A stretch of DNA of 41,690 nucleotides from Desulfuromonadales bacterium (GCA_014860175.1 JACZKF010000283.1:1-41690); one strand, 5' to 3'; shown: positions 8,391 to 17,147, numbered from the stretch's first letter. Numbers and translations are program-made. The notes: a model not told the origin generated them from the sequence alone.

Positions 8391-8915
8391 TCAGTCAGGC
8401 CGGATCAGGAACATGACGGTGCCGGCGTGCACCAGGTCGCTGCTCTCCACGCAGACCTTCTCCACCCGCCCGCGCACATCGGCCGTCACCTGGCGGAAGC
8501 ACTTCATCACTTCCAGCAGGCAGACGACGGTGTCTTCCTGGACCAAGTCGCCGACTTCGACGAAGGACGGCTCCTCCGGGCTCGGCCGGCGGTAGAAGAC
8601 GCTGGTGACGTTCGCCTTGATCGGGATGAGCCCCTCTTCGGCCACCGCCGAAACCTTGTCCGCCGCCGGGGCGGCGACCGCTTTCGGCTCGGCAGCCCTC
8701 GGCGCTGCCACGGCCGCTGCGCTCGGGGCGGCAGGGGCGGCCGGGCTGGTCTGGCAGGCGACCCCGGAGGAGTTCACCAGGGTGCGGCTATTGTCACCGA
8801 CTTCCCCCTTGAACAGGGACAACTTCAGCTCGCCGGTATCGATATGCAGTTCAGCGTCCTTGCATTCTTTGACGATTTTCAACGCGTCAAGGACATCCTC
8901 GATGGTGAAGCCCAT
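8391..8915 (-). CDS. biotin carboxyl carrier protein 1
   Basis: 174 residues. A short helical N-terminal region is followed by an Ala/Pro-rich linker (about residues 57-88), then a lipoyl/biotinyl domain with EVMKCF; the Lys is the biotin attachment site, with EVMK in place of the usual EAMKM. The linker lets the biotin swing between the biotin carboxylase and the CT subunits. The second of two close ATGs was chosen as start because it has AGGGAG eight bases upstream and matches the start of the other copy. The gene is almost identical in DNA to BCCP2 (13899-14423). It follows CT B by 28 bp. Confidence 0.9.
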   Translation of the reverse strand: MGFTIEDVLDALKIVKECKDAELHIDTGELKLSLFKGEVGDNSRTLVNSSGVACQTSPAAPAAPSAAAVAAPRAAEPKAVAAPAADKVSAVAEEGLIPIKANVTSVFYRRPSPEEPSFVEVGDLVQEDTVVCLLEVMKCFRQVTADVRGRVEKVCVESSDLVHAGTVMFLIRPD

Positions 8916-8943
8916 TCTCATTCTCCCTTTGCGCCTGGACGGA

Positions 8944-10473
8944 TCAAGCCGATCTGGTCTGTTTGAAATCGAAGAAGCTGTCCCCCTTCTGCAACTGCAG
9001 ACGGCTCACATCCCGGTGCTTGCTCAGCTCCTTGAGCAGCAGCGTCAGCGGTTCCTTGCCGGTGTAATAGGTCTTGGGCGGCTGGATCTTCTTGATTTCC
9101 GCATCGCCGCGCATGATGTGGTAGAGCATGAACTCCTCGTCCGAGGCGTTGGTCAGGCCGTAGCTGGCGCGCAGCTTGGAGACCGACCCCTCTTCCGCCT
9201 CGATCTCCTGCCGCCGTCGATAGCTTTCAGCGATATTCTTGGCGTTGGGGTGGCTGAGGAACCGGTCTTTCACCTCGGGTTTCATCCAGGGGACGCCGGC
9301 ATCTTCCCAGCCCCAGACGCCGAGGGCGGTCTCGATCATGCAATCGAGGACTTCTTTGTACCGCTGGCCGGTCGCCACGTTAACGGCGGCCTGGGAGACG
9401 ATGAACTGGGAACTCGGGGTGATCATGATCGGATGACCGAGATCTTCGATGATCCGCACCACCTCATGCAGCACTTCGTCCAGCTTGTGAGCGATCCCCA
9501 GCTGTCCCAGCTGACTCACCAGATTCGAGATCACCCCCCCCGGCACCTGGTGGGAATAGACCCCGTGGTCGTACTCCAGGGGGACGCCGATCGGCAGCCC
9601 TTCGAGCTTGGCGATCCGGGTCAGCCGTTCCTCGGCCACTTTGAGCGCCTCGACGTCGGTGATGTTGTGCTGCAGGCCGAGAACCTTGGCGTTGTGCATG
9701 GCGTTGAAGATCGACACGTGCGAGGAGCCGGAGGCGAGCGGCGGCACACAGGTGTGAATGCAATTGATGCCGAGCTTCATCGCTTCCACCACGACCCGCC
9801 CTTGGTTGGTGCTCATGCCGTGCGTATGCAGATCGATCGGCACCCCCTTCGCCTCCGCCTGAATCGCCGGCAGCAGCGTCTTCAGGCGCTCGACCGTCAA
9901 CAGGCCGCCGGCGTCTTTGAGGCACAGCGCCTCCGGCTTGTACTCCATGACCCGCCGGGTCAGGTTGGCATAATACTCATCGGTGGTGCGGGGTGAGGGA
10001 TAGTAGGCGATCCAGGGCTGGAACTCGAGCCCGATCTCCCGGGCCATCGGCACCACCCAGGGGAAGGCCCGGTCGAGCTCGTTGCGCGTGTTCGCCATGA
10101 AATAAAAGCGGGAGGCCCCGGAGGCCCGGGCCGTCAACTCGTGAAACAGCCGCACCACCGACCGGGGCTCAGCATTTTCGACGAGATTCAGTCGATCCAG
10201 GATGGCGATCTGTTTTGGGGTCTTGCGGATCTTATCCCGGAACAGATGGGCGATCTGCCACGGGTCTTCCTTGAAAAAGCGCACGACCATCTTGAAGTAA
10301 ATCGAAAAAACCGGCAGATCTATATGGTCATAGCCGGCCTTGTCCAGTTGTTCGACCACGGCATCGTGCTTGCCGTAGGTCATGTTCATGGCCCACAGAC
10401 TCTGCGCTCCGTCGCGCAGGGTCGTATCCGAGAACAGCACCCTGTTTTCGCTCCCCGTATTGCCTTTGGCCAT
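8944..10473 (-). CDS. biotin-dependent carboxyltransferase subunit (PycB/OadA type), paralogue B
   Basis: 509 residues, HMGL-like barrel plus PYC_OADA-type domain. Catalytic motifs RDGAQ, LKDAGG, HTHG, PGGVISNL and ITPSSQ are all present. The residue matching pyruvate carboxylase Arg621 (72 after the metal Asp21) is Asp93, followed by an Arg. The region facing the substrate pocket (LPVFSIYFKMVVRFF, about 53-67) is the most divergent among the paralogues, which suggests a different substrate or stereochemistry. AGGAGG lies before the ATG, and a good sigma-70 promoter with an operator-like motif lies upstream (10563-10609). First gene of a likely operon with BCCP1 and the YkgJ-like gene. Confidence 0.87.
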   Translation of the reverse strand: MAKGNTGSENRVLFSDTTLRDGAQSLWAMNMTYGKHDAVVEQLDKAGYDHIDLPVFSIYFKMVVRFFKEDPWQIAHLFRDKIRKTPKQIAILDRLNLVENAEPRSVVRLFHELTARASGASRFYFMANTRNELDRAFPWVVPMAREIGLEFQPWIAYYPSPRTTDEYYANLTRRVMEYKPEALCLKDAGGLLTVERLKTLLPAIQAEAKGVPIDLHTHGMSTNQGRVVVEAMKLGINCIHTCVPPLASGSSHVSIFNAMHNAKVLGLQHNITDVEALKVAEERLTRIAKLEGLPIGVPLEYDHGVYSHQVPGGVISNLVSQLGQLGIAHKLDEVLHEVVRIIEDLGHPIMITPSSQFIVSQAAVNVATGQRYKEVLDCMIETALGVWGWEDAGVPWMKPEVKDRFLSHPNAKNIAESYRRRQEIEAEEGSVSKLRASYGLTNASDEEFMLYHIMRGDAEIKKIQPPKTYYTGKEPLTLLLKELSKHRDVSRLQLQKGDSFFDFKQTRSA

Positions 10474-10562
10474 CTCCGCCTCCTGTCCTCAAGCGCCTGC
10501 CAACAACCTGGTTCCGGGTGAATCGGAGCGAGCAGGACCGGAGGCGCGCAGCCTTCCTACTG

Positions 10563-10609
10563 ATCGACCGTTCGTGAACTATGGTAGTCGGCCTCGGAAC
10601 CCCTGTCAA
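10563..10609 (-). promoter_or_regulatory. sigma-70 promoter and operator-like site for CT B
   Basis: On the minus strand TTGACA (10604-10609), a 17-bp spacer and TACCAT (10581-10586). Just downstream, at the expected transcription start, lies CGAACGGTCGAT (10563-10574), a one-base variant of the CGACCGGTCG motif found at other genes of the cluster. The rest of the 255-bp gap 10474-10728 shows no gene. Confidence 0.7.
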
Positions 10610-10728
10610 ATAAAAAAGTGTTTTACTTGCTGCGGGCAGGGAGACGGAAAATCCGCGACGGAAAAGGAGGAGGGTCATCGGGAAAAGACGGCGACCGAGG
10701 GACCGGCCGCCGGGGGATCGGCATAGGC

Positions 10729-12255
10729 TCATCTCCGGCCGAACTGGAAGACGCTATTCCCCTTTTTCATTTCCAGGCGCCGGAGGTCGTGATCTTTGCT
10801 CAATTCCTTGAGCAGCAGGAGCAGCGGTTCCTTTCCCGTGTAGTAGCTGCGGGGGGGCTGGACCTGCTTGATCTCACTGTCCCCCTTCATGATCACCTGC
10901 AGCATGAAATCTTCGTCCGAGGCGCCGGTCAGACCGTAGCTTTCGCGGATCTTGGCGAGCGATCCTTCTTCGGCCTCGATCTCCTGCTTCCGCTGGTACT
11001 TATCCCGCAGGTACTTGGCATTCGGGGCGCTGAGGAAGCGGTCCCGGACGTTCGGATCCATCCAGGGGACACCGGCATCTTCCCAGCCCCAGACGCCGAG
11101 GGCGGTCTCGATCATCGAGTCGAGGACCTCCTTGTAGCGCTCCCCGGTGGCGACGTTGACGGCGGCCTGCGAGACGATGAACTGGGAGGCCGGAGTGATC
11201 ATGATCGGGTTGCCGAGATCTTCGATGATCCGCACCACCTCTTCGAGAACCTCATCGAGCTTCTCGGCAATGCCGATCTGCCGCAACTGCTCTTTCAGGT
11301 TGGTGATCACCCCCCCGGGCACCTGATGCCGGTAGACGCTGTGATCGTATTCCAGCGGCGTGAAGTCGACCGGCAGGTTTTCGATCCGACCGATGATCCT
11401 GAGCCGCCTCTCGACCTCCCTGAGCGCCGCGACGTCGGTGATATTGTGGTCGACGCCGAGAATCCTGGCGTTGTGCATGGCATTGAAGATCGAGACGTGG
11501 GAAGAACCGAAGGCCAGGGGCGGAACGCAGGTGTGAATCCCGTCGATCCCCAGTTTCATCGCCTCTACCACCACCTGCCCCTGGTTGGTACTCATGCCGT
11601 GGGTATGCAGGTCGACCGGCACCCCCTTCGCCTCCTTCTGGATGGCCGGCAGCAGGGTCCGCAGCCGCTCCGCCGTCAGCAGGCCGCCGGCATCCTTCAG
11701 CCAGAGCGTATGCGGCTCATAGGCCATGAGCTTGCGGGTCAGGTCGGCGTAGTAGTCGTCGCTGAGCCGGGGCGACGGGTAGTAACAGATGCACGGATTG
11801 AAGTCGAGGCCGAGGCTTTTGCCGAAAGGGACCAGCCAGGGGCAATGGCGGTCGAGCTCGTTGCGGGTATTGACCATGTAGAAGAAGCGTTCGGCGCCGG
11901 TGGCTCTGAAGGTCAGCTGGTAAAACAGCTTGATGATCGAGCGCGGCTGGCCGTAATCGAGCAGGTCGAGGCATTCCATCAGGACCTGGTTTTTCCGGGT
12001 CCGGGTTATTTTTCTCCCGAGCAGATGCGCAATGTCCCAGGGGTTTTCTTTCATAAACCGGACCTGGTGTTTGGCCGTCATCGCATTCACCGGTAGTTCG
12101 ATATAGCTGTAGCCGGCCTGGTCGAGTTCGCCGGCGATCGCATCGATGGTGCCGTGGCGCATTTCCATCGCCCAGTTGCTCTGGGCGCCGTCGCGCAGGG
12201 AGGTGTCGTAGAACTGCACCGACTTTTTCGCTCTGGTCTGGTTCTCTCTTTCCAT
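10729..12255 (-). CDS. biotin-dependent carboxyltransferase subunit (PycB/OadA type), paralogue C
   Basis: 508 residues. RDGAQ (D22), LKDAGG, HTHG, PGGVITNL and ITPASQ mark it as an intact CT of the pyruvate carboxylase/oxaloacetate decarboxylase superfamily without a biotinyl domain. The Arg621-equivalent is Glu94. It is the most divergent paralogue: it has NWAMEM after RDGAQS, AMTAKHQ in the pocket region and two extra residues before PLEYDH. It lies 189 bp after the biotin carboxylase gene; the gap holds a large nested hairpin. A purine-rich GAGGGA precedes the ATG. Substrate unknown. Confidence 0.87.
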   Translation of the reverse strand: MERENQTRAKKSVQFYDTSLRDGAQSNWAMEMRHGTIDAIAGELDQAGYSYIELPVNAMTAKHQVRFMKENPWDIAHLLGRKITRTRKNQVLMECLDLLDYGQPRSIIKLFYQLTFRATGAERFFYMVNTRNELDRHCPWLVPFGKSLGLDFNPCICYYPSPRLSDDYYADLTRKLMAYEPHTLWLKDAGGLLTAERLRTLLPAIQKEAKGVPVDLHTHGMSTNQGQVVVEAMKLGIDGIHTCVPPLAFGSSHVSIFNAMHNARILGVDHNITDVAALREVERRLRIIGRIENLPVDFTPLEYDHSVYRHQVPGGVITNLKEQLRQIGIAEKLDEVLEEVVRIIEDLGNPIMITPASQFIVSQAAVNVATGERYKEVLDSMIETALGVWGWEDAGVPWMDPNVRDRFLSAPNAKYLRDKYQRKQEIEAEEGSLAKIRESYGLTGASDEDFMLQVIMKGDSEIKQVQPPRSYYTGKEPLLLLLKELSKDHDLRRLEMKKGNSVFQFGRR

Positions 12256-12344
12256 GCCTGGTCCCTCTTGATGGTTGCCGACGAAAATCGAGCCGCCGAG
12301 AAGCGCGAGGTCACCCGGCGGCTGCGCTCACCGCCAGAAACGCC

Positions 12345-12402
12345 GACGGCAGCACCCGTCTCGGTGGGCAAAATACCTGCCCACCGACGCAGTGCTGCCG
12401 TC
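12345..12402. other. nested hairpin between biotin carboxylase and CT C genes
   Basis: Outer arms GACGGCAGCA (12345-12354) and TGCTGCCGTC (12393-12402) pair perfectly over 10 bp. Inside, TCGGTGGGC (12361-12369) pairs perfectly with GCCCACCGA (12379-12387). There is no T-run on either side. It may be an RNA-processing or stability element setting the ratio of biotin carboxylase to CT C, or a repeat. Confidence 0.6.
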
Positions 12403-12444
12403 GCCGTGATCTCACTCAGCCTCTCCCGAGGTCTGCATAACGAG

Positions 12445-13812
12445 CTACTTCATGGCTGCCAGAAATTTGGGCATCACGGTGTTTTCGATCCATTTGACAT
12501 GAATCTCCCCGGTGGCGAACTCAGGCTGGGCGATGAGGAACTGGAGAAACGGAATGTTGGTCTCCACACCGCTGATCTGAAAGCTGGCCAGGGCGCTTTT
12601 CAGGTTTTGCAGGGCGCTGTCGCGGGTCTCACCGGTGGCAATGACCTTGGCCATCAGAGAATCGTAGTAGGGGCTGATGGTGTAGCCCTGGTAGCAGTGC
12701 GTGTCGACCCGGATGTTGTCCCCGTACGGGACGACGAAGCGGGAGATCTGGCCCGGGGTCGGCATGAAATCGTTCCTGCTGTCTTCGGCGGTGATGCGGC
12801 ACTCGATGGCGTGCCCCTTAAACTTCACCTCGGACTGATTCAGCGCCAGAGGATGGCCGAAGGCGATCCGGATCTGTTCCTTGACCAGATCGACCCCGGT
12901 CACTTCTTCGGTGACCGGATGCTCCACCTGGATCCGCGTGTTCACTTCCATGAAGTAGAACTGCTGGCGGTCCATGTCGACCAGGAACTCCACCGTGGCG
13001 GCATTGTTGTAATTGATCCCTTTGGCCAGAGCCACGGCCGCCGCCGAAATCCTGTCGGTCAGCTCCTCAGGGAGACCGATCGGCCGGGCCTCTTCGATCA
13101 CCTTCTGATACCGGCGCTGGGAAGAGCAGTCCCGCTGCCCGAGATGAATGACCCGGCCGAAATTATCGCCGAGAATCTGGACTTCGACATGTCGCGCATT
13201 CTGCACATAGCGCTCCATGAACAGGGTCGGATCGCCGAAGGCTTTCTGGGCTTCGTTGGACGCCATGTCGAAGGCGTTTTTTAACTCCTTCAACTCCCGG
13301 ACGATGCGCATCCCGCGCCCGCCACCGCCGGCCGAGGCCTTAAAGAGGATCGGAAATCCGAGCTCCTGGGCGATCGCTTCCGCCACCTTGTAATCGCTCA
13401 GGCCGTCACTCCCCTGGTTGATGGGAACGCCGCACTCGGTGGCGATCTTCCGGGCCCGGATCTTGTCGCCCAGCTGCCGCATGGTCTCGGAGCGAGGGCC
13501 GATAAAAATGATGCCGTTCTTTTCGCAGGCGAGGGGCAGCTCGGGATTCTCGGCAAGAAACCCGTACCCCGGATGAATGGCATCGCAGCCGGTCCCCTGG
13601 GCCGTGGCGATGAGCATCGGGATGTTCAGGTAACTCTGGCCGGCCGGGGCCGGGCCGATACAGACCACCTTGTCCGCCAGCCGGGCCGGCAGACTCTCCT
13701 TGTCGGCTTCCGAAACCACCAGCACGGTCTCGACATTGCTCTGTTCGCAGGCCCGGATGATCCGAACGGCGATCTCGCCGCGGTTGGCGATCAAAATTCG
13801 CTTTTTTCTCAT
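12445..13812 (-). CDS. biotin carboxylase subunit
   Basis: 455 residues, the usual length of AccC-type biotin carboxylase. Visible motifs: ILIANRGEIAVRIIRA at the N-terminus, HPGYGFLAEN, the ATP-grasp glycine loop KASAGGGGRGM, ERYV and HVEVQILGD, QRDCSSQRRYQKVIEEA, and FMEVNTRIQVEHPVTE with the metal and bicarbonate residues. It carboxylates the biotin of a carrier protein with ATP and bicarbonate. It is the only such subunit in the window and lies between BCCP2 (86 bp upstream) and CT C, so it likely serves all four CTs. An ATP-driven BC argues for carboxylation rather than decarboxylation. AAGGAG lies 11 bases before the ATG. Confidence 0.95.
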   Translation of the reverse strand: MRKKRILIANRGEIAVRIIRACEQSNVETVLVVSEADKESLPARLADKVVCIGPAPAGQSYLNIPMLIATAQGTGCDAIHPGYGFLAENPELPLACEKNGIIFIGPRSETMRQLGDKIRARKIATECGVPINQGSDGLSDYKVAEAIAQELGFPILFKASAGGGGRGMRIVRELKELKNAFDMASNEAQKAFGDPTLFMERYVQNARHVEVQILGDNFGRVIHLGQRDCSSQRRYQKVIEEARPIGLPEELTDRISAAAVALAKGINYNNAATVEFLVDMDRQQFYFMEVNTRIQVEHPVTEEVTGVDLVKEQIRIAFGHPLALNQSEVKFKGHAIECRITAEDSRNDFMPTPGQISRFVVPYGDNIRVDTHCYQGYTISPYYDSLMAKVIATGETRDSALQNLKSALASFQISGVETNIPFLQFLIAQPEFATGEIHVKWIENTVMPKFLAAMK

Positions 13813-13898
13813 CTTTTGCGTCGCTCCTTCATCACGGCATGGTCACCGCGCATCTCGGGGAAGGGCTGAGGCCAGGGGCGCAGCCGACCCGCCTTGCC

Positions 13899-14423
13899 TC
13901 ACTCGGGGCGAATCAGGAACATGACGGTGCCGGCCTGCACCAGGTCGCTGCTCTCCACGCAGATCTTCTCCACCCGCCCGCGCACATCGGCCGTCACCTG
14001 GCGGAAGCACTTCATCACTTCCAGCAGGCAGCCGACGGTGTCTTCCTGGACCAAGTCGCCGACTTCGACGAACGACGGCTCCTCCGGGCTCGGCCGGCGG
14101 TAGAAGACGCTGGTGACGTTCGCCTTGATCGGGATGAGCCCCTCTTCGGCCACTGCCGAAGTCTTGTCCGCCGCCGGGGCGGCGACCGCTTTCGGCTCGG
14201 CAGCCCTCGGCGCTGCCAAGGCCGCTGCGCTCGGGGCGGCAGGGGCGGCCGGGCTGGTCTGGCAGGCGACCCCGGAGAAGTTCACCAGGGTGCGGCTATT
14301 GTCACCGACTTCCCCCTTGAACAGGGACATCTTCAGCTCGCCGGTATCGATATGCAGTTCAGCGTCTTTGCACTCCTTGACGATTTTCAACGCCTCGATG
14401 ACATCATCCATGCTGAAACCCAT
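13899..14423 (-). CDS. biotin carboxyl carrier protein 2
   Basis: 174 residues, same layout as BCCP1: N-terminal helix region, Ala/Pro-rich linker, biotinyl domain with EVMKCF. The two proteins differ at about a dozen positions, most of them near the N-terminus (MGFSMDDVIEAL here, MGFTIEDVLDAL there). About 20 base differences over some 520 bp were counted by eye, far fewer than between the neighbouring CT genes. It lies between CT D and the biotin carboxylase gene and is likely translated from the same message. Confidence 0.9.
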   Translation of the reverse strand: MGFSMDDVIEALKIVKECKDAELHIDTGELKMSLFKGEVGDNSRTLVNFSGVACQTSPAAPAAPSAAALAAPRAAEPKAVAAPAADKTSAVAEEGLIPIKANVTSVFYRRPSPEEPSFVEVGDLVQEDTVGCLLEVMKCFRQVTADVRGRVEKICVESSDLVQAGTVMFLIRPE

Positions 14424-14455
14424 AATCTGCCTTCCTTTCGTCGCGGTTTGACCGG

Positions 14456-15979
14456 TTATTTTTGCCGGAAATCAAAAAAGCTGCTGCCTTTTTGCATCTG
14501 CAGGCGGCTGATGTCCCGATCTTTACTCAATTCGTGGAGCAGCAGCATCAGGGGTTCCTTGCCCGTGTAGTAGCTTTTCGGCGGTTTGATCTTCTTGATC
14601 TCGGAGTCGCCGCGCATGATATGGTAGAGCATGAAATCCTCATCCGAGGCGTTGGTCATGCCGTAGCTGGAGCGCAGTTTGTTCACGTTCCCCTCTTCGG
14701 CTTCCATCTCCTGCCTCCGTTTGTATTTTTCGCCCAGCGGCTTGGCGTTGGGATGGCTGAGGAAGCGGTCCTTGATCTCGGGTTTCATCCAGGGGACGCC
14801 CGCATCTTCCCACCCCCAGACGCCGAGGGCGGTTTCGATCATGCAGTCGAGAACCTCCTTGTAGCGCTCCCCGGTGGCGACGTTGACCGCCGCCTGCGAG
14901 ACGATGAACTGGGAGGCCGGGGTGATCATGATCGGATGTCCGAGGTCTTCGATGATGCGTACCACCTCGTCCAGAACCTCGTCGAGCTTGTGCCCGATCC
15001 CCAGCTGGGCCAACTGGCTCCTCAGGTTCGAAATGACCCCCCCGGGAATCTGGTGCGAGTAAATGCCGTGATCGTATTCCAGGGGGGCGCCGAGCGGGAG
15101 GTTCTCCAGCTTGGCGATCCGGTTCAGACGCTCTTCGGCCAGCTTGAGCGCCTCGATGTTGGTGATGTTGTGGCTCATGCGCAGCACCTTGGCGTTGTGC
15201 ATAGCGTTGAAGATCGACACGTGGGAGGAGCCGGAGGCGAGCGGCGGGACACAGGTGTGGACGCGATCGATGCCGAGTTTCATCGCTTCCACCACGACCA
15301 GCCCCTGAAACGTACTCATGCCATGGGTGTGGAGTTCGATCGGGACGCCCTTGGCTTCCTTCTGGATGGCCGGCAGGAGGGTCCGGATGCGATCCAGGGT
15401 CAGCAGCCCCCCGGCATCCTTGAGCATGATGGCATCCGGCTTGTACGCCATGATCTTTTTGGTCAGGTTGGCGTAGTAGGCGTCCGTCGTCCGGGGCGAG
15501 GGGTAGTAGCAGACCGCCGGCATGATTTCCATTCCGAGGTTTCGGGCGATCGGGATCAGCCAAGGGAAGTAGCGATCGAGCTCGTTCCTCGTATTGGCCA
15601 GGGTAAAAAACCGGCCCAGTCCGGCGCTTCTTGCCGCCAGTTCATAGTAGAGGCGAACGACCGAACGCGCTTCGGACTCACCGAGCAGGTCCAGGCAATC
15701 CATGATCACCGCACTCTTCTTGGTCTTGGTGATCTTTTCCTTGAAGACACGGGCGATCTGCCACGGATCTTCCTGCAGGAAGCGGACCTGGAACTTGAAG
15801 TTGACGGCGTTCATCGGCAGTTCGATCGAATCGTATCCGGCATCATCCAGTTCGGCGGCAACAGCATCAATCATGCCGTGGGTCATTTTCATGGCCCACA
15901 TGCTCTGAGCGCCATCGCGGAGCGTCACGTCCGTGAAGGTGATCTTGTTTTCAGTCGTTGCCTTGCTTTCCTTACCCAT
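14456..15979 (-). CDS. biotin-dependent carboxyltransferase subunit (PycB/OadA type), paralogue D
   Basis: 507 residues, closest to paralogue A by eye. Intact motifs: RDGAQ (D22), LKDAGG, HTHG, PGGVISNL, ITPASQ. The Arg621-equivalent is Asp94. Like the others it ends shortly after the PYC_OADA domain with a conserved tail (SRLQMQKGSSFFDF) and has no biotinyl domain. AAGGAG lies six bases before the ATG. It is the second gene of the promoter-proximal operon SDR 3 - CT D - BCCP2 - biotin carboxylase - CT C, which by itself encodes a complete BC/BCCP/CT set. Confidence 0.88.
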   Translation of the reverse strand: MGKESKATTENKITFTDVTLRDGAQSMWAMKMTHGMIDAVAAELDDAGYDSIELPMNAVNFKFQVRFLQEDPWQIARVFKEKITKTKKSAVIMDCLDLLGESEARSVVRLYYELAARSAGLGRFFTLANTRNELDRYFPWLIPIARNLGMEIMPAVCYYPSPRTTDAYYANLTKKIMAYKPDAIMLKDAGGLLTLDRIRTLLPAIQKEAKGVPIELHTHGMSTFQGLVVVEAMKLGIDRVHTCVPPLASGSSHVSIFNAMHNAKVLRMSHNITNIEALKLAEERLNRIAKLENLPLGAPLEYDHGIYSHQIPGGVISNLRSQLAQLGIGHKLDEVLDEVVRIIEDLGHPIMITPASQFIVSQAAVNVATGERYKEVLDCMIETALGVWGWEDAGVPWMKPEIKDRFLSHPNAKPLGEKYKRRQEMEAEEGNVNKLRSSYGMTNASDEDFMLYHIMRGDSEIKKIKPPKSYYTGKEPLMLLLHELSKDRDISRLQMQKGSSFFDFRQK

Positions 15980-16077
15980 ATGTACTCCTTCTCAAGAAGC
16001 TGCAGAAGCTGAAGCGGGCGCAAGTCCTTCTCTCTGAACCGACCGGAGATGCCGTTTTCGATTGCCGGGGCGGGTTG

Positions 16078-16113
16078 CCTCCCCTTCCCCGCACCTCTGC
16101 CGGAAAGGGGAGG
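16078..16113. other. intergenic hairpin between SDR 3 and CT D
   Basis: CCTCCCCTT (16078-16086) and AAGGGGAGG (16105-16113) form a 9-bp perfect stem in the 149-bp gap. There is no T-run, so a processing or attenuation element is more likely than a full terminator. Confidence 0.45.
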
Positions 16114-16128
16114 GTTCAACTGATTGGC

Positions 16129-16896
16129 CTAAAAAGCCGTCCAGCCGCCATCGACGGCGATCGTCTCGCCGGTCATGTAACTGGCGGCCTCGGAAGCCAT
16201 GAACACGCAGACGTCGCCGATTTCCCGCGGCTCGCCACCACGTTTCATCGGGATTTTGAGCAGGTTCTGCTCCAGGATCTTCGGATTCGATTCGATGTCC
16301 CGTTTGGCCATCTCGGTGACGATATACCCGGGGGCGATGCAGTTGACGCGCACACCTTTGCGCGCCCACTCGACGGCGAGGGCCCGGGTCAACTGCACAA
16401 CTCCGCCCTTGCTGGCGATGTAGGCGGCGATATTGGGGAAGCCTCTCAGGCCGAAGACGGAGGCGTTGTTGATCATGCAGCCGCTCTTGCGGGCGACCAT
16501 TTCCCGGCCGACGATCTTGCTGCAGAGAAAGTAGCCCTTCAGGTTGGTATCGAGCACGTGGTCCCACTCTTCCTCGGTGACATCGATCGTCGGCTTGACC
16601 AGGTTGATGCCGGCGTTGTTCACCAGAATGTCGATCTGACCAAACTCGGCCAGGGTCTTCTGCACCATCGCCTCGATGTCACTCGACTTCAGCACGTCGG
16701 TTTTGACCTTGATGCACTTCACCCCTTTGGCGGCGACCTCGGCGACCACCTTTTCCAGGCTCGCCTCGTTGCGGGCGGCCAGAACCAGATTCGCCCCCGC
16801 CTCGGCCATGCTGATGGCGATCGCTTCCCCCAGACCCTGACTTGCGCCCGTGATGATCGCTGTTTTCCCTTGCAAACTGAACCGTTCCAATGCCAT
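16129..16896 (-). CDS. SDR-family oxidoreductase 3
   Basis: 255 residues. Classical SDR: TGASQGLG near residue 19, NNAG, the Ser in INNASVFG, YIASK active site and a TGETIAVDGGW ending. Close to FabG/gluconate-5-dehydrogenase-like enzymes; the substrate cannot be deduced. Start at 16896 is backed by GGAGGT nine bases upstream. An in-frame extension to 16989 would run through an operator-like palindrome and was rejected. First gene of the operon reading into CT D, BCCP2, biotin carboxylase and CT C, with a promoter about 225 bp upstream. Confidence 0.85.
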   Translation of the reverse strand: MALERFSLQGKTAIITGASQGLGEAIAISMAEAGANLVLAARNEASLEKVVAEVAAKGVKCIKVKTDVLKSSDIEAMVQKTLAEFGQIDILVNNAGINLVKPTIDVTEEEWDHVLDTNLKGYFLCSKIVGREMVARKSGCMINNASVFGLRGFPNIAAYIASKGGVVQLTRALAVEWARKGVRVNCIAPGYIVTEMAKRDIESNPKILEQNLLKIPMKRGGEPREIGDVCVFMASEAASYMTGETIAVDGGWTAF

Positions 16897-16973
16897 GACA
16901 ATTACCTCCCGCTGGATGTGTGTAGGTCGAATCGGATTTTCTGCGGAGACCGCCGGCGCCGTTTCCGGCCTGC

Positions 16974-16985
16974 ACGACCGGTCGT
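16974..16985. promoter_or_regulatory. candidate operator, CGACCGGTCG family
   Basis: Perfect 12-bp palindrome ACGACCGGTCGT, 77 bp upstream of the SDR 3 start, lying in the leader between the promoter at 17096-17147 and the gene. Confidence 0.55.
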
Positions 16986-17095
16986 TCAAGGCGGCGCTGG
17001 CACTCCCCCATTTTGATCGGCGAAAGCTCTCCCCAGAAGGTCCGTTTCCCCAGAAAAGATTAGAAACTGGAGGTGAAATCCCCCAAATTTATTAT

Positions 17096-17147
17096 GACCC
17101 ACAGTCTGACTTACGGTCACAATAGACAGGAGTAGATGCCTTGTCAA
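17096..17147 (-). promoter_or_regulatory. promoter with tandem GACYNNNRGTC operator for the SDR 3/CT D operon
   Basis: On the minus strand TTGACA (17142-17147), a 17-bp spacer and TATTGT (17119-17124). Directly abutting the -10 are two 11-bp imperfect palindromes, GACCGTAAGTC (17108-17118) and GACTGTGGGTC (17096-17106), centred 12 bp apart. The same architecture occurs at 18824-18876, including a conserved TGTCAAGAAAAAAAC block on the plus strand around the -35. The site is placed to block transcription start. Confidence 0.75.

Noticed and set aside
8605..9996. Long plus-strand open frame across BCCP1 and CT B
   Set aside because: Antisense of two well-supported genes; similar mirror frames occur opposite all four CT genes because of high GC codon bias.
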